This document shows, piece after piece, positions 1 to 7,994 of a DNA stretch of 64,000 nucleotides. Source of the DNA: Gottschalkia purinilytica (GTDB lineage Bacteria; Bacillota; Clostridia; Tissierellales; Gottschalkiaceae); the NCBI RefSeq assembly GCF_001190785.1, contig NZ_LGSS01000009.1, forward strand, positions 80,470 to 144,469. The letters are read 5' to 3'. Within the stretch, counting starts at the first letter, position 1. The number at the start of each line of letters is the position of its first letter. The position numbers and the translations under genes are program-made. The notes beneath the pieces are model-generated. The model did not search any database and was not told where the DNA came from. It saw nothing but the letters and a program-made list of their open reading frames with translations.

Positions 1-127
1 TTAAATATAAAGATTCCATAAGCTAAGTTACCTTTGTGATTTAATTTACTATTCTAGTTTATCTACACAATAAAACTATATATTACTAATATTTAATTTT
101 TTATAAAATATCATTGATTTTCAATGT

Positions 128-373
128 TTATAAATAGCTTCTTCCAATTTTATCAATTAAATCCTCTAATTTAATTCCTAATTCGTTTGGTTCATCATTA
201 TCATTAAGTCCAACTTTTACAAACTCATCATTTATCACATTCCGTAAATCATTTCCTAGCTCTTCATCTACTTCTATTGTTTTTTCATCGTCTAATACCC
301 ATAAAAGATCAGGTCTATTAGATCTTAGACATTCTCTTAATATTTCTAACATTTCATTATTAAGTTTTAACAT
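128..373 (-). CDS. Small acidic hypothetical protein, immunity-bank member
   Basis: This 81-residue protein is strongly acidic, especially in its second half, with no signal peptide, membrane segment or cysteines. A ribosome site (GGGAGA) precedes the ATG start. I do not recognise the family. Its size and acidity, and its place at the downstream end of a run of immunity-type genes on the same strand, suggest that it is also an immunity protein. That role is inferred from context only. The 127 bases beyond its stop codon hold no further gene. Confidence 0.5.
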   Translation of the reverse strand: MLKLNNEMLEILRECLRSNRPDLLWVLDDEKTIEVDEELGNDLRNVINDEFVKVGLNDNDEPNELGIKLEDLIDKIGRSYL

Positions 374-470
374 TATTCTATCTCCCTCTTATAGCCTCAT
401 ATTTTTATCATATGTAGTTTTCACTTTTCAACTATTATTAGCTTAATTAATGACTTTCTTTATGTAAACT

Positions 471-509
471 GAACTAGACTTTAAGCTTAAAAAGTTTAAA
501 GTCTAGTTC
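471..509. terminator. Perfect 14-bp hairpin between immunity genes
   Basis: The arm GAACTAGACTTTAA at 471-484 pairs perfectly with TTAAAGTCTAGTTC at 496-509 around an 11-base loop. It lies just downstream of the minus-strand Imm32-like gene. No clear U-tract follows on the minus strand, so it may be a processing or stability hairpin rather than a classical intrinsic terminator. Confidence 0.55.
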
Positions 510-535
510 AAGATATCCTATAATTACTTAAGCAT

Positions 536-775
536 TTATTTCCACTTAAAAAGTGTAACTTTATTTATCAATAAATCATCTTTGTTTTGTAACTCTTCTG
601 TTAGGTCCTCTCCTCCCCAACTAGGTGTAAATAAATGAACATGATCATTGTCAGCAGCATTAATTAAAATATCAATTTCTTCTTTTAATAGCTGTAATCC
701 TTCTTTTGTTGCATGTATTTCTAGTTCATTCCTATCATCTGAAATCTCAAATGTTAATAAATAATCATCGCACAT
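536..775 (-). CDS. Imm32-like immunity protein
   Basis: The 79-residue protein resembles the Imm32 family, cytoplasmic antidotes to contact-dependent or polymorphic toxins. The visible signature is a middle helix rich in Leu, Glu and Ile followed by HVHLFTPSWGGEDLTEEL, close to the family pattern H-x-H-L...W-G-G-x-x-L-T. It ends in a short beta strand. There is no signal peptide. The start codon has AGGAGG just upstream. It lies 21 bases downstream of a DUF4279 gene and is probably co-transcribed with it. No cognate toxin gene is visible in this window, so its target is unknown. Confidence 0.7.
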   Translation of the reverse strand: MCDDYLLTFEISDDRNELEIHATKEGLQLLKEEIDILINAADNDHVHLFTPSWGGEDLTEELQNKDDLLINKVTLFKWK

Positions 776-796
776 TTTATGCCTCCTATATTATAA

Positions 797-1264
797 TCAG
801 CTTTTATCAAATTCTCTCCAGAATTCATCTTCTTCTAATAAATGCTCTAATGTATAATAACTATATAAATCAAAATAAATCTCAGCTTTTATATCACTTG
901 CAAATTCAATAATATCTTTTTCAAGAACCATAGCAGGAGTTTGACCGTTTCTAAAGTTTGTACTTATTGAAAATAAACATTCAAGATCATACGTTTCTGT
1001 AATATCATTTATAATATCTTTCTTATATTTTATTTTGCTTATTATCTTAGTTAATTGATCATTTATATAATAGGATTCTTCATAATCTGTGCATACTTCC
1101 CAACAAGTATCTATATTTCTTATGTTTGCTCCTTCTATTGTATCTCCTTTTATCCAATATCTATTAGGCTTAATTTTCAATCTATCTGTTATTAGATTTA
1201 CTAAATTGAAATCTAATTTATCTCCAGTAATTATAAATTCTACTTTTACTTTTGGCTTTTCCAA
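797..1264 (-). CDS. DUF4279 protein, copy 1 (immunity-like)
   Basis: This 155-residue protein has the DUF4279 layout. An opening beta strand with F-x-I-T-G-D is followed by ITDRLKIKPN, then a W-x-K-G-D strand, the CWEVCTDYEESYYINDQL segment and a closing IKAEIYFDLYSYY strand. It is a clear paralogue of the protein encoded at 1493-1912. DUF4279 genes often sit in toxin-immunity loci, but no molecular role is firmly established. The gene precedes the Imm32-like gene on the same strand with a 21-base gap. The family call is reliable; the immunity role is inferred from context. Confidence 0.72.
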   Translation of the reverse strand: MEKPKVKVEFIITGDKLDFNLVNLITDRLKIKPNRYWIKGDTIEGANIRNIDTCWEVCTDYEESYYINDQLTKIISKIKYKKDIINDITETYDLECLFSISTNFRNGQTPAMVLEKDIIEFASDIKAEIYFDLYSYYTLEHLLEEDEFWREFDKS

Positions 1265-1492
1265 GATAAATGTCTCCTTATTATTTGTATGATTAAATAT
1301 TTATTCACTTCTTTTTCATTAATTAATATATAGACTATTTCTTAATTCCTTAAAAACTCTTAACTATTTGTTATACTTTTTATCACTTAGTTACTATGGG
1401 TTAGTTTAAAATTTAAAAATTCTAGCGATATAACCATATAAATCACTGAGTTATAGTAATTTAACCATTTATCATACAGTTTTAAAAATTAC

Positions 1493-1912
1493 TTATGTTG
1501 GTTTTGATAAGTTTTCCAAACTATAACAATCATATATATCAAAATCAATTTCACTTTTTATATCATTCATAAATTCAATAACATCTCTTTTAAGATGAAT
1601 CTTAGGTTTTTTGTTATTTTCAATACTTATTACTATCATAAGCAAACATTGTAAATTATAGTTAACCATAAGATCTTTCAAGATTTCTCTCTTATTATAT
1701 ATTAATGGCAAAATCTTATAAATTTGATCATTAATATCATAGCTTTCTTCATAACCTGTATTAATCTCCCAGCAACTTTCTATTCTTTTTCTATTGTTTC
1801 TCTTTATTATATCTCCTTTTAAATATGTTATATTTGGGGTAACCCCCAAACTATCAGTTATTGTATTTAATACATCTTCAGAATAGTCTCCTGTTATTGA
1901 AAATTCTACCAT
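1493..1912 (-). CDS. DUF4279 protein, copy 2 (immunity-like)
   Basis: This 139-residue paralogue of the gene at 797-1264 shares the blocks F-S-I-T-G-D, ITDSLGVTPN, LKGDII, CWEINTGYEESYDINDQ and IKSEIDFDIYDCYSLENL. It is about 16 residues shorter because the C-terminal acidic tail is missing. The two copies are well diverged, as expected of immunity genes that follow different toxin alleles rather than of a recent duplication. An ATG start follows a GGAGAGA ribosome site. About 230 bases without a gene separate it from copy 1. Confidence 0.7.
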   Translation of the reverse strand: MVEFSITGDYSEDVLNTITDSLGVTPNITYLKGDIIKRNNRKRIESCWEINTGYEESYDINDQIYKILPLIYNKREILKDLMVNYNLQCLLMIVISIENNKKPKIHLKRDVIEFMNDIKSEIDFDIYDCYSLENLSKPT

Positions 1913-2219
1913 TACAGTTGTTCTCTCCAGAATATTACACCCCTTAATTATATATTTCTTATAATAGTTTTACTTTTTATATTATAGATTCGATTATAGA
2001 ACTACATACATGTCGTACTTCTTTAACCTTCTTTCATTCAAATAACATTTCTTATTTATATTAAAAATATTATTCATTAGATTCAAAACAAAGTTAATAA
2101 ATAAAAGAAGATGGTTTATTATTAATAATAAACCATCTTAAATTAAATTACTATTTATGTTACATAACTTTTATTTTTTTATTTATTATAAACTTTTTTT
2201 AGCCTTTATTTCTAATAAC
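1913..2219. other. Gene-free spacer of about 300 bases
   Basis: Apart from the hairpin at 2108-2139, this AT-rich stretch holds no open frame with a ribosome site and no recognisable RNA. It probably carries the promoter of the DUF4279 copy 2 gene on the minus strand. Confidence 0.5.
2108..2139. terminator. Hairpin terminator after the 169-residue gene
   Basis: AAGATGGTTTATTA pairs with TAATAAACCATCTT around a short loop. A run of T-rich sequence follows on the minus strand. It closes the transcript of the genes at 2220-4076. Confidence 0.65.
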
Positions 2220-2726
2220 TTATTTAAACCTAAATATAAAGGTATTAAAATACTTCCAATATAAATCATCATTAGGATTAAACGGTTTATTGAATTTTGA
2301 CATTATAAATAGTTTTTCTAGAAGGTAATTTTTATTTAAATCTTCTTTGACTATATCTGATGTACAATACCTCTTTTCTTTATAATGACTGTCTTTAATC
2401 GTAAGAATTAATTTTATTTCATCAACAGCTTTTATGATTTCCATTAATATATCTGTAAAATTTGTTATTTCATTAGGTGGTTCTTTTAGTATGCTCCAGT
2501 CTTCTCTTAGTGTCCTCATAAAATTATTTCCTTTTATAGGTACTATTGTTTCTAATGCTTGATAATTTGTTAACTCTCTTAATTTATTTTCTTCTATCTC
2601 ATTATTCTCATCAATTTGTAATATCTCAAAATTGAGGTTTTCAATCTTCTTAATATAATTCATTATATTTTCGATATTTGATGTATTAAAGGTTAACATT
2701 TGAATATCTTCATATAAATTTTTCAT
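2220..2726 (-). CDS. Hypothetical protein, paralogue of its neighbour
   Basis: I do not recognise this 168-residue protein. It has no signal peptide or membrane segment. Its centre (W-x-x-x-K-E-P-P-N-E-I-x-x-F-T-D-I-L) and its end (Y-W-K-Y-F-N-T-F-I-F-R-F-K) match the same positions of the protein encoded just upstream at 2751-3269 (Y-P-P-F-E-V...F-V-E-I-L and W-C-F-D-I-I-I-F-K-F-E), so the two are distant paralogues. I chose the ATG at 2726, eight bases after GGGAGA, rather than the overlapping GTG one codon earlier. The tandem arrangement inside an immunity-type cluster suggests an antitoxic role, which is unproven. Confidence 0.6.
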   Translation of the reverse strand: MKNLYEDIQMLTFNTSNIENIMNYIKKIENLNFEILQIDENNEIEENKLRELTNYQALETIVPIKGNNFMRTLREDWSILKEPPNEITNFTDILMEIIKAVDEIKLILTIKDSHYKEKRYCTSDIVKEDLNKNYLLEKLFIMSKFNKPFNPNDDLYWKYFNTFIFRFK

Positions 2727-2750
2727 CACTAATATCTCCCAAAATAAGTT

Positions 2751-3269
2751 CTATTCAAATTTAAATATTATTATGTCAAAGCACCAAAACCAAGGTTCAT
2801 CTAAAAAAGAAAATGACAAGTTAAAAAGCCAATCAAGCAGGTTTTTTTCCTTAACTTCATCTTTATCTATATATTTAACTAAATATGAATCTTCTCGTTC
2901 TTCTGATGCTGTTGAAACTATAATTAAGTTTACTTTCTTAATGCTTTCTTTTTTTATAATATCTAATAATATTTCAACAAATTTTTTCACTTCAAAAGGT
3001 GGGTATTCTCTTTCTTCCCATTCATTATAATAACCTAAAAATTCATCTTCATCTAAAATAACTGTATCTTTGAATAAATAATTTTCAAAATATTTTCTTA
3101 CTCCCTTATACCTACCATCTTTTCTCTTCATTTTTTCATCTATCTCTTCATTAACTAAAACATTGATACCTATTTCCTCAAATCTATTTATGGTAGATAT
3201 TATTTCTTTCATATCATTATCCATTTCAATTGTTATTATTTGAGTACAATCAAATACTGCATCAGACAT
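2751..3269 (-). CDS. Hypothetical protein, paralogue of downstream gene
   Basis: This 172-residue, charged, soluble protein is of unknown family. An N-terminal beta strand is followed by a helix, a Lys-rich stretch (K-M-K-R-K-D-G-R-Y-K-G-V), an acidic WEERE segment and a hydrophobic C-terminal strand rich in Trp and Phe. The last half aligns with the neighbouring 168-residue protein, but identity is low. It lies 24 bases upstream of that gene and 33 bases downstream of the 257-residue gene, so the three probably form one operon. Function is unknown; immunity is a guess from context. Confidence 0.6.
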   Translation of the reverse strand: MSDAVFDCTQIITIEMDNDMKEIISTINRFEEIGINVLVNEEIDEKMKRKDGRYKGVRKYFENYLFKDTVILDEDEFLGYYNEWEEREYPPFEVKKFVEILLDIIKKESIKKVNLIIVSTASEEREDSYLVKYIDKDEVKEKNLLDWLFNLSFSFLDEPWFWCFDIIIFKFE

Positions 3270-3302
3270 TATAAAATCTCCTTATTATATATATTCTATT
3301 TA

Positions 3303-4076
3303 TTATCTTACAGTATCTTCTTTATGAGTCAATACTGTTGAACCATGAACAAGAAAGGTCCATACATTTTTACAAAATTCATCTGTATAAATAACTTTAT
3401 GATTAGCTTTCCAGTATAAATTACCTAAGTACATTGAATAAATAAGCTCATGCGGGTCTTTTCTAACTAACCTTTCCTTTCTAATGACTTTATCTTCTTT
3501 TATATTTTTTATCTCTAAATATATATCAAAATAAGATATCTCATGTTTACATATAATACTGCAAATGTATTGTCTATTTGGACTCCTTTTTCTTTTATAT
3601 ATATAAGTATTTTGATAATCCAAGTCTATAATTTTTTGATAAGTGTCTTGAAAAATTTGTTTATCCCAATTATTTTCATTTGCCATCAAGTAAATTCCTC
3701 TTTGTAAAACATTCAAAATCATTTTTTTTCTTTCATGTTTACTTACAGAAAAATATTTATAACTATCAAATTCTACCTGAACATGGATATACTTATCAAC
3801 TTGTCTGATATCAGTAGTTTTTAGTTTATCCTCAACACATTCTATAATTATTCTTTGTATATTATCAGTTTTAAACTTGGGTAGTAGTCTAGAATACAAA
3901 GACGCTATACATCTTGTTTCATTGTTAAAAGTGAACCATCTACTTTGATATAGGTTATCATAATCTATCTCAACAATTTCTTTTTCATCTTTAGATTTGC
4001 TTATAACTACTGTATTATTTATATGATTTATGTCATTAGGATATAGTTCTAATATGAAGCTCCTTAGATAAGCCAC
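3303..4076 (-). CDS. Hypothetical 257-residue protein, first of three-gene operon
   Basis: I do not recognise this protein. It starts at GTG, seven bases after GGGGGG. It is rich in Lys, Tyr and Ile, has no membrane segment, and has an N-terminal strand (YLRSFILELYP). The middle reads like alternating strands, and a helix follows near residues 115-150. The C-terminal part is Trp- and Tyr-rich with a closing strand pair. It leads the tandem paralogue pair at 2220-3269 on the same strand. The context suggests an immunity protein, but no family signature was seen. Confidence 0.55.
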   Translation of the reverse strand: MAYLRSFILELYPNDINHINNTVVISKSKDEKEIVEIDYDNLYQSRWFTFNNETRCIASLYSRLLPKFKTDNIQRIIIECVEDKLKTTDIRQVDKYIHVQVEFDSYKYFSVSKHERKKMILNVLQRGIYLMANENNWDKQIFQDTYQKIIDLDYQNTYIYKRKRSPNRQYICSIICKHEISYFDIYLEIKNIKEDKVIRKERLVRKDPHELIYSMYLGNLYWKANHKVIYTDEFCKNVWTFLVHGSTVLTHKEDTVR

Positions 4077-4163
4077 TTAATTTACCCCCTATCAATTACA
4101 CATGTTGTTATATTAAAAATAGTAAATAATAAGTTTATTAGTCTTTATTTTAGTCTATCTAAC

Positions 4164-4202
4164 AAAAGAACTATTGAATAAAATTAATCAACAGTTCTTT
4201 TT
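4164..4202. terminator. Hairpin after the 4323-4598 remnant
   Basis: AAAAGAACTATTGA pairs with a closely matching arm ending in AGTTCTTTT. On the minus strand it lies downstream of the broken reading frame at 4323-4598 and would have ended that transcript. Confidence 0.5.
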
Positions 4203-4322
4203 AATATAGATGAGAATAAATGTTCACTTAAAAATTAAAAGTATTTTCTTTATTTCTACTTCCTCTAAATGTTTCAAAGGCTTACCAAATATATAAAGTA
4301 CTTAGTATTGCTTATTTCATTA

Positions 4323-4598
4323 TTATGTTATTTTAAAATAATCTCCCTTATATTCTCCTTCAAGTGTATAAGCAACTTCATATTCCACTGTAATTGTCAT
4401 ACTAATATATCTTCTTTTGTTATATCTATAATTCAATGTAAAAGCGGACTTCTCTGGTGACACCTTTATTTTTGCCATATCTTTATTATGGAATGTATCC
4501 ATATATCCTTCTTCTCATTCAGCTTTATAGCATTCCATAGCACCCCAGAAACTATCTATAGTTCGTTGTTCTATATTATTTTCTATTATCCAAGATTC
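4323..4598 (-). pseudogene. Decayed immunity-type gene with in-frame TGA
   Basis: Reading the minus strand from 4598 gives a continuous, protein-like frame (ESWIIENNIEQRTIDSFWG, then A-M-E-C-Y-K-A-E). It is broken by TGA at 4517-4515 and then continues for 63 codons to TAA at 4323, including K-V-S-P-E-K-S-A-F-T-L-N-Y and ISMTITVEYEVAYTLEGEY. The part after the stop could begin at ATG 4502, which has GAAGAAGGA upstream, giving a 59-residue product. The sequence upstream of 4598 has lost its start. This is most simply a gene remnant; the original family is not recognised. Confidence 0.55.
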
Positions 4599-4677
4599 CT
4601 AAATCTATCAATACATCTAAATATTTTATAATTTGAATAGCTAAGCTTATTTACATTTCATTTATGTATCTTAATCT

Positions 4678-4866
4678 TTAATTTAGTATACCTTTAGATT
4701 CAAGGTAGTTTACTGTAAGCAAACAAGCTATAAGAAATATAGCTCTTAATGGAAATACTACTGTAAATAAACTAAATAAAATATAATACAATAAGAACAC
4801 TATTGATATGGCTATAATCTCACTGCTTTTTAGATATATTCCTATTATAAAAGATAATACGGACAT
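4678..4866 (-). CDS. Small two-helix membrane protein, copy A
   Basis: This protein of about 62 residues consists mostly of two hydrophobic segments separated by a short charged turn, with a soluble end (LESKGILN). It is a paralogue of the protein at 7366-7605: both contain I-x-G-I-Y-x-K-S-S followed by a long helix with L-F-S-L-F-T or L-L-S-L-F-T. I chose ATG 4866 after GGGAGG; a GTG at 4902, giving 74 residues, is also possible because GAGGTG precedes it. No known family is recognised. Location in the inner membrane follows from composition. Confidence 0.55.
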   Translation of the reverse strand: MSVLSFIIGIYLKSSEIIAISIVFLLYYILFSLFTVVFPLRAIFLIACLLTVNYLESKGILN

Positions 4867-4991
4867 AAATAGATATCCTCCCATGTCATACACATATAAC
4901 ACCTCGATTCTTTATACATAATCTAATAATTTCTTTTTTATTTCTAAATTTTATTATAATTATCTTGTTCTTTATAAAGCTTGTCTCATAG

Positions 4992-5045
4992 AAAGAGACT
5001 GCCTAAAAACACTTTATAACAATTACTTATTAAGACAGTCTCTTT
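4992..5045. terminator. Stem with long loop between divergent transcript ends
   Basis: AAAGAGACTG at 4992-5001 pairs with CAGTCTCTTT at 5036-5045. The loop is about 34 bases. It lies downstream of the Imm26-like gene on the minus strand, in the position of a terminator. Confidence 0.45.
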
Positions 5046-5089
5046 ATTTCAACTTAAATATATCTTAAAGGTAAACATTAATTTTAAAA

Positions 5090-5899
5090 TTACCATTCTC
5101 TCCATTCTTCTGTTATATCTTCATCTATTTCTAAACCTGTAAGTTTAGCTAATTTATGAATAGAGTCACATAATTCTTCTCTCTCCATTGTTTCTATAAA
5201 GTAGTCTTCTTCCTCATCAAGTTTGTTAAAATCCTTTACTACTTTTTCTACACATTTCATTATATCTTTCTGTGATGGATTGTCTCCTAGCTTTTTCAGA
5301 TTATTAGAATAAGTATCTAGTACTTTTTTTACTTTAATAAGATTTTCTCCTGTAAAAATCTCGTCTTTTTCTAATAAGTCTATATCACGATCTAATATTA
5401 TATCTCCTTCGTATCCTATTCCCTCTAATATTTCAGGATGATTTTCTAGAGCCTTTTTAGTTTCTGTTGATACTGATCCATAACTTCCTAGTCCATAACT
5501 TCCACATATTTTAGGTCTGCGCTTTAATCTCTTTCCTTCTTCTGTGAAATATAGCTCTTTTTCTAAAAATTGAAACCCATAATCCTTTATGATATCATCT
5601 TCATTAATTGATATGTTTCCTATAGTTTTGAAATAGCCTTTTAACCATCCTTGATTATTTACTATATCTGGAGGATTTAATAGTTCATTTTTCATTAGAT
5701 CATTTGGAATTTCTATACTCTTAGAAGGACAGTTATATATGAATATTAGATTCCAACCATTAATAAATCCATCTTCAGGATTTACTATATTTGTCTTAAT
5801 AACAACTCCAAAAAAATATATGTCCTTTACAGGCTGTATTACAAATACATCTCCTTTCTTTGGCTTTTTTCTTGATGGTTCCATTTTAATTAAAATCAT
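5090..5899 (-). CDS. Imm26-like immunity protein with C-terminal extension
   Basis: The first 100 residues carry the Imm26 pattern: a basic lead-in (KMEPSRKKPKKGDVF), then G-D-V-F-V-I-Q-P, F-F-G-V-V-I and an N-L-I-F-I-Y-N strand. Imm26 proteins are cytoplasmic antidotes to polymorphic toxins. A second part (about residues 180-269) is acidic and helical and ends in E-I-D-E-D-I-T-E-E-W-R-E-W; I do not recognise it. I chose the ATG at 5899, which follows AAGAAAGGA, because a longer frame opening at GTG 5965 has no ribosome site and adds a hydrophobic stretch before the domain. The gene stands alone between two terminators. Confidence 0.65.
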   Translation of the reverse strand: MILIKMEPSRKKPKKGDVFVIQPVKDIYFFGVVIKTNIVNPEDGFINGWNLIFIYNCPSKSIEIPNDLMKNELLNPPDIVNNQGWLKGYFKTIGNISINEDDIIKDYGFQFLEKELYFTEEGKRLKRRPKICGSYGLGSYGSVSTETKKALENHPEILEGIGYEGDIILDRDIDLLEKDEIFTGENLIKVKKVLDTYSNNLKKLGDNPSQKDIMKCVEKVVKDFNKLDEEEDYFIETMEREELCDSIHKLAKLTGLEIDEDITEEWREW

Positions 5900-5997
5900 A
5901 TTAAATAATCCTTTCTTAATATTAATTAATAATATCCATTTAGTTTTGTCCAGTCTTTTCTCCACTTTATAGTAACTCTAAACTAAGAATAAAAAAT

Positions 5998-6035
5998 AAA
6001 ATAGCCTATAACTTCATTTATGTTATGGCTATTTT
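5998..6035. terminator. Terminator after the frameshifted gene
   Basis: AAAATAGCC-TATAAC pairs with GTTATGGCTATTTT with a one-base bulge. It is followed by T-rich sequence on the minus strand, 15 bases beyond the stop at 6050. Confidence 0.65.
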
Positions 6036-6049
6036 ACTTTTATTATCTC

Positions 6050-6420
6050 CTAAAAATCTTCATATTCAGACCAGATCACATCTTCTTCCTCTAGATTTTT
6101 TTCATATAGCTTTTCATAACTATCAACTAAATCCATAAAATATTTCAACGTATCTTCTAATGCTTCTTCACATGAATCTCCCATTCCAGCAATACCATCT
6201 TCCGTTCCATCTTGATGATTTCTTATTCTAATATTAGGAACTCCTTCATATTTGCCCTCTTAGTTTCCCAGAATCTTATTTTAAATTTTTCATAAGGAAT
6301 TTTATTTAATGCCCATATTTCAAACTCTCCTACAAGTTTATTTATAGTTGTTACTCCTTTTATATCTATATACTTCCATTTATCCACGAACTCACTCCTT
6401 ATTTTAAAACGTATAGTCAA
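6050..6420 (-). pseudogene. Immunity-type gene split by a single-base frameshift
   Basis: From 6420 the minus strand encodes about 58 residues ending K-I-R-F-W-E-T-K-R and then runs into a stop at 6223. If one G is restored in the run at 6255-6257 (seen as CCC on the plus strand), the frame continues without a break as G-K-Y-E-G-V-P-N-I-R-I-R-N-H and on to D-S-C-E-E-A-L-E-D-T-L-K-Y-F-M, ending at TAG 6050. The intact product would be about 123 residues. The join is smooth and the terminator follows the second frame, so the break is recent, or is a homopolymer error. The family is not recognised; it resembles small immunity proteins. Confidence 0.7.
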
Positions 6421-6465
6421 TAAGTCTAATAACTATAATTTATTTATTATTCTTTATTCAATAAA

Positions 6466-6789
6466 TCACTCATACCATTTATCCTTAGGTGAATCAAGTC
6501 CTTTTAATTTATTTAGTTGATCTAAAGTTTTTTCTATCAAATCATTAAAGTTATTTTCAAGCATATCTGGAATTAAACTAAGTACATCCTCTAATTCACA
6601 CCCTAAGGAATAAAGAAATGCTAATTCATCTAAGCCGCCTTCTTTCTCTATCTTATTTACTGTATATGGATTAAATATATAGTTTTCAGCCTCATCTATA
6701 GTTATAGCTTTATTTTTCAACGCATAGACTACTCCTAAATTCAACAAAAGTAACAATCTTTTTTTATCTACATTGTTATTTGCTCTCAA
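6466..6789 (-). CDS. DUF3969 family protein
   Basis: This protein of about 107 residues has the DUF3969 layout: an L-L-L-L-L-N-L-G-V helix, ITIDEAENYIFNPYTVNKI, then G-C-E-L-E-D-V-L-S-L-I-P. The family is small and cytoplasmic with no proven biochemical role; it is frequent next to toxin-immunity genes. The start is uncertain. The frame opens at TTG 6789, but the GGAGG ribosome site is 17 bases from it and only eight bases from an in-frame ATA three codons earlier. Confidence 0.7.
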   Translation of the reverse strand: MRANNNVDKKRLLLLLNLGVVYALKNKAITIDEAENYIFNPYTVNKIEKEGGLDELAFLYSLGCELEDVLSLIPDMLENNFNDLIEKTLDQLNKLKGLDSPKDKWYE

Positions 6790-6940
6790 AATAGTTATAC
6801 TATCTACCTCCCACTCGTTACTTCATCCATCCTTAACTTTTTTAGATATCTACTTACTTATTCTAAATATAGTGTTTAGAAATTAATTCTTATAAATACC
6901 TATAAAGCATAAATTTTGTAAGTATCTTAAATATCTATAA

Positions 6941-7120
6941 TTATTCATTTATAACTACTTTATATGCCTTCTTAGCATCTTCTCCTTTTAACAACATCTT
7001 CAATGTCTCATGTTCTTCTTCATTATCTAATATAGGATTATTTTCATCTCCATACAATATCCCAGTAAAATTATTAACCCAATAATCCTTAATTTCTTTT
7101 AAATTTTCAAATAATATCAT
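6941..7120 (-). CDS. 59-residue hypothetical protein with compromised start
   Basis: From ATG 7120 the minus strand encodes 59 residues beginning M-I-L-F-E-N-L-K-E-I and ending A-Y-K-V-V-I-N-E. It is acidic and soluble, of unknown family. The only good ribosome site, GGGGGTG, serves an ATG twelve bases earlier in the same frame that meets TAA after three codons. Translation of the main frame would therefore need reinitiation or weak direct entry. This may be a gene in decay or the C-terminal part of a longer immunity protein. Confidence 0.4.
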   Translation of the reverse strand: MILFENLKEIKDYWVNNFTGILYGDENNPILDNEEEHETLKMLLKGEDAKKAYKVVINE

Positions 7121-7275
7121 TTATTCATTCATAGTATACACCCCCATTATTTATCAAACCGATGCTTGTAATATTTTACATTAGCTTTATTAAAATATAT
7201 AAGTTATAAGATACAGTATCTCTTTTTCAAGGAAACTTTGAGCTTATTTCCCTATCTTATTAATAAAGTTTAAAA

Positions 7276-7308
7276 TTATAAAGCCATATAGAATATATGG
7301 CTTTATAA
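7276..7308. terminator. Perfect 15-bp hairpin terminator
   Basis: TTATAAAGCCATATA pairs with TATATGGCTTTATAA around GAA. It lies downstream of the small membrane gene at 7366-7605 on the minus strand. Confidence 0.7.
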
Positions 7309-7365
7309 ACTAAATTTTATATTTACTTAGACTTGAATCTATAGCTATGTTTATACTTTAATCTA

Positions 7366-7605
7366 TTATTTTAATTTATCCGTATGGCAAATATATATAA
7401 ACATTGCAATGTAAGCAATAAACAATATCATTCGTGCTAGAATCCATGTGAATAAACTAAGTAAAATACCATATATTAATGTTAATATTGATCCGACTAT
7501 AGTATAACTACTTTTTCTATATATTCCATTTATTAAGCCTAATATAAATATAATAATAAAAGTTTCATTAATATTAGACAAGCGCATTATATATCTATTT
7601 TTCAT
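7366..7605 (-). CDS. Small two-helix membrane protein, copy B
   Basis: This 79-residue protein is a paralogue of the one at 4678-4866. Two or three hydrophobic segments (FIIIFILGLING; a TIVGSILTLIYGILLSLFT helix; a MILFIAYIAMFIYI helix) are joined by short charged turns such as Y-R-K-S-S. The end is polar (CHTDKLK). It opens at ATG without a clear ribosome site. Function is unknown. Together with copy A it brackets the Imm26, frameshifted and DUF3969 genes. Membrane-embedded immunity proteins that block pore-forming toxins have this build, but that is inference. Confidence 0.55.
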   Translation of the reverse strand: MKNRYIMRLSNINETFIIIFILGLINGIYRKSSYTIVGSILTLIYGILLSLFTWILARMILFIAYIAMFIYICHTDKLK

Positions 7606-7994
7606 TAATTAACAATGTCTATGTATTTACTAGTGATTCTATATCTTTTCTAATTGTAATACATTCGTATGACGTTTCATATATATATTTTATTTTTTAA
7701 TTATCTTCATTTAAACTATACAAAATGCATAGAAAAAGTCTAATTATACATTAGTATATTTTTGTTGTTTAATAACAATTTTTTCATATATGAAAATAGT
7801 TATTGACTTTAGTTAAAATATTGTAATCATTAGAAATCTTCGAAAAAAAAGTTAATAATGTCAGGACTCAGACATTTTCAGTTGAAAAAATATAAAAAAT
7901 CCTTTCAATAGAAATGATAAATTATAGTTTTCACTATTATCTTTCTATTAAAAGGATTCTTATTTAAATCTTTTTTAGTTTTATTAGAATAAAT
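7606..7994. other. Gene-free spacer between immunity bank and cadA
   Basis: No credible gene was found. The only structure is the long cadA terminator hairpin at 7899-7958. The remainder is AT-rich and should hold the promoter of the small membrane gene at 7366. Confidence 0.5.
7899..7958. terminator. Terminator of cadA
   Basis: A long stem pairs AATCCTTTCAATAGAAA with TTTCTATTAAAAGGATT, with one bulge. T-rich sequence follows on the minus strand. Confidence 0.65.

Noticed and set aside
4269..4460. A 63-residue plus-strand hydrophobic frame.
   Set aside because: It is antisense to the remnant at 4323-4598, has no ribosome site, and the minus strand reads more like protein.
5900..5965. A 22-residue N-terminal extension of the Imm26-like protein from GTG 5965.
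   Set aside because: There is no ribosome site, while AAGAAAGGA stands before ATG 5899 and the domain begins right after it.
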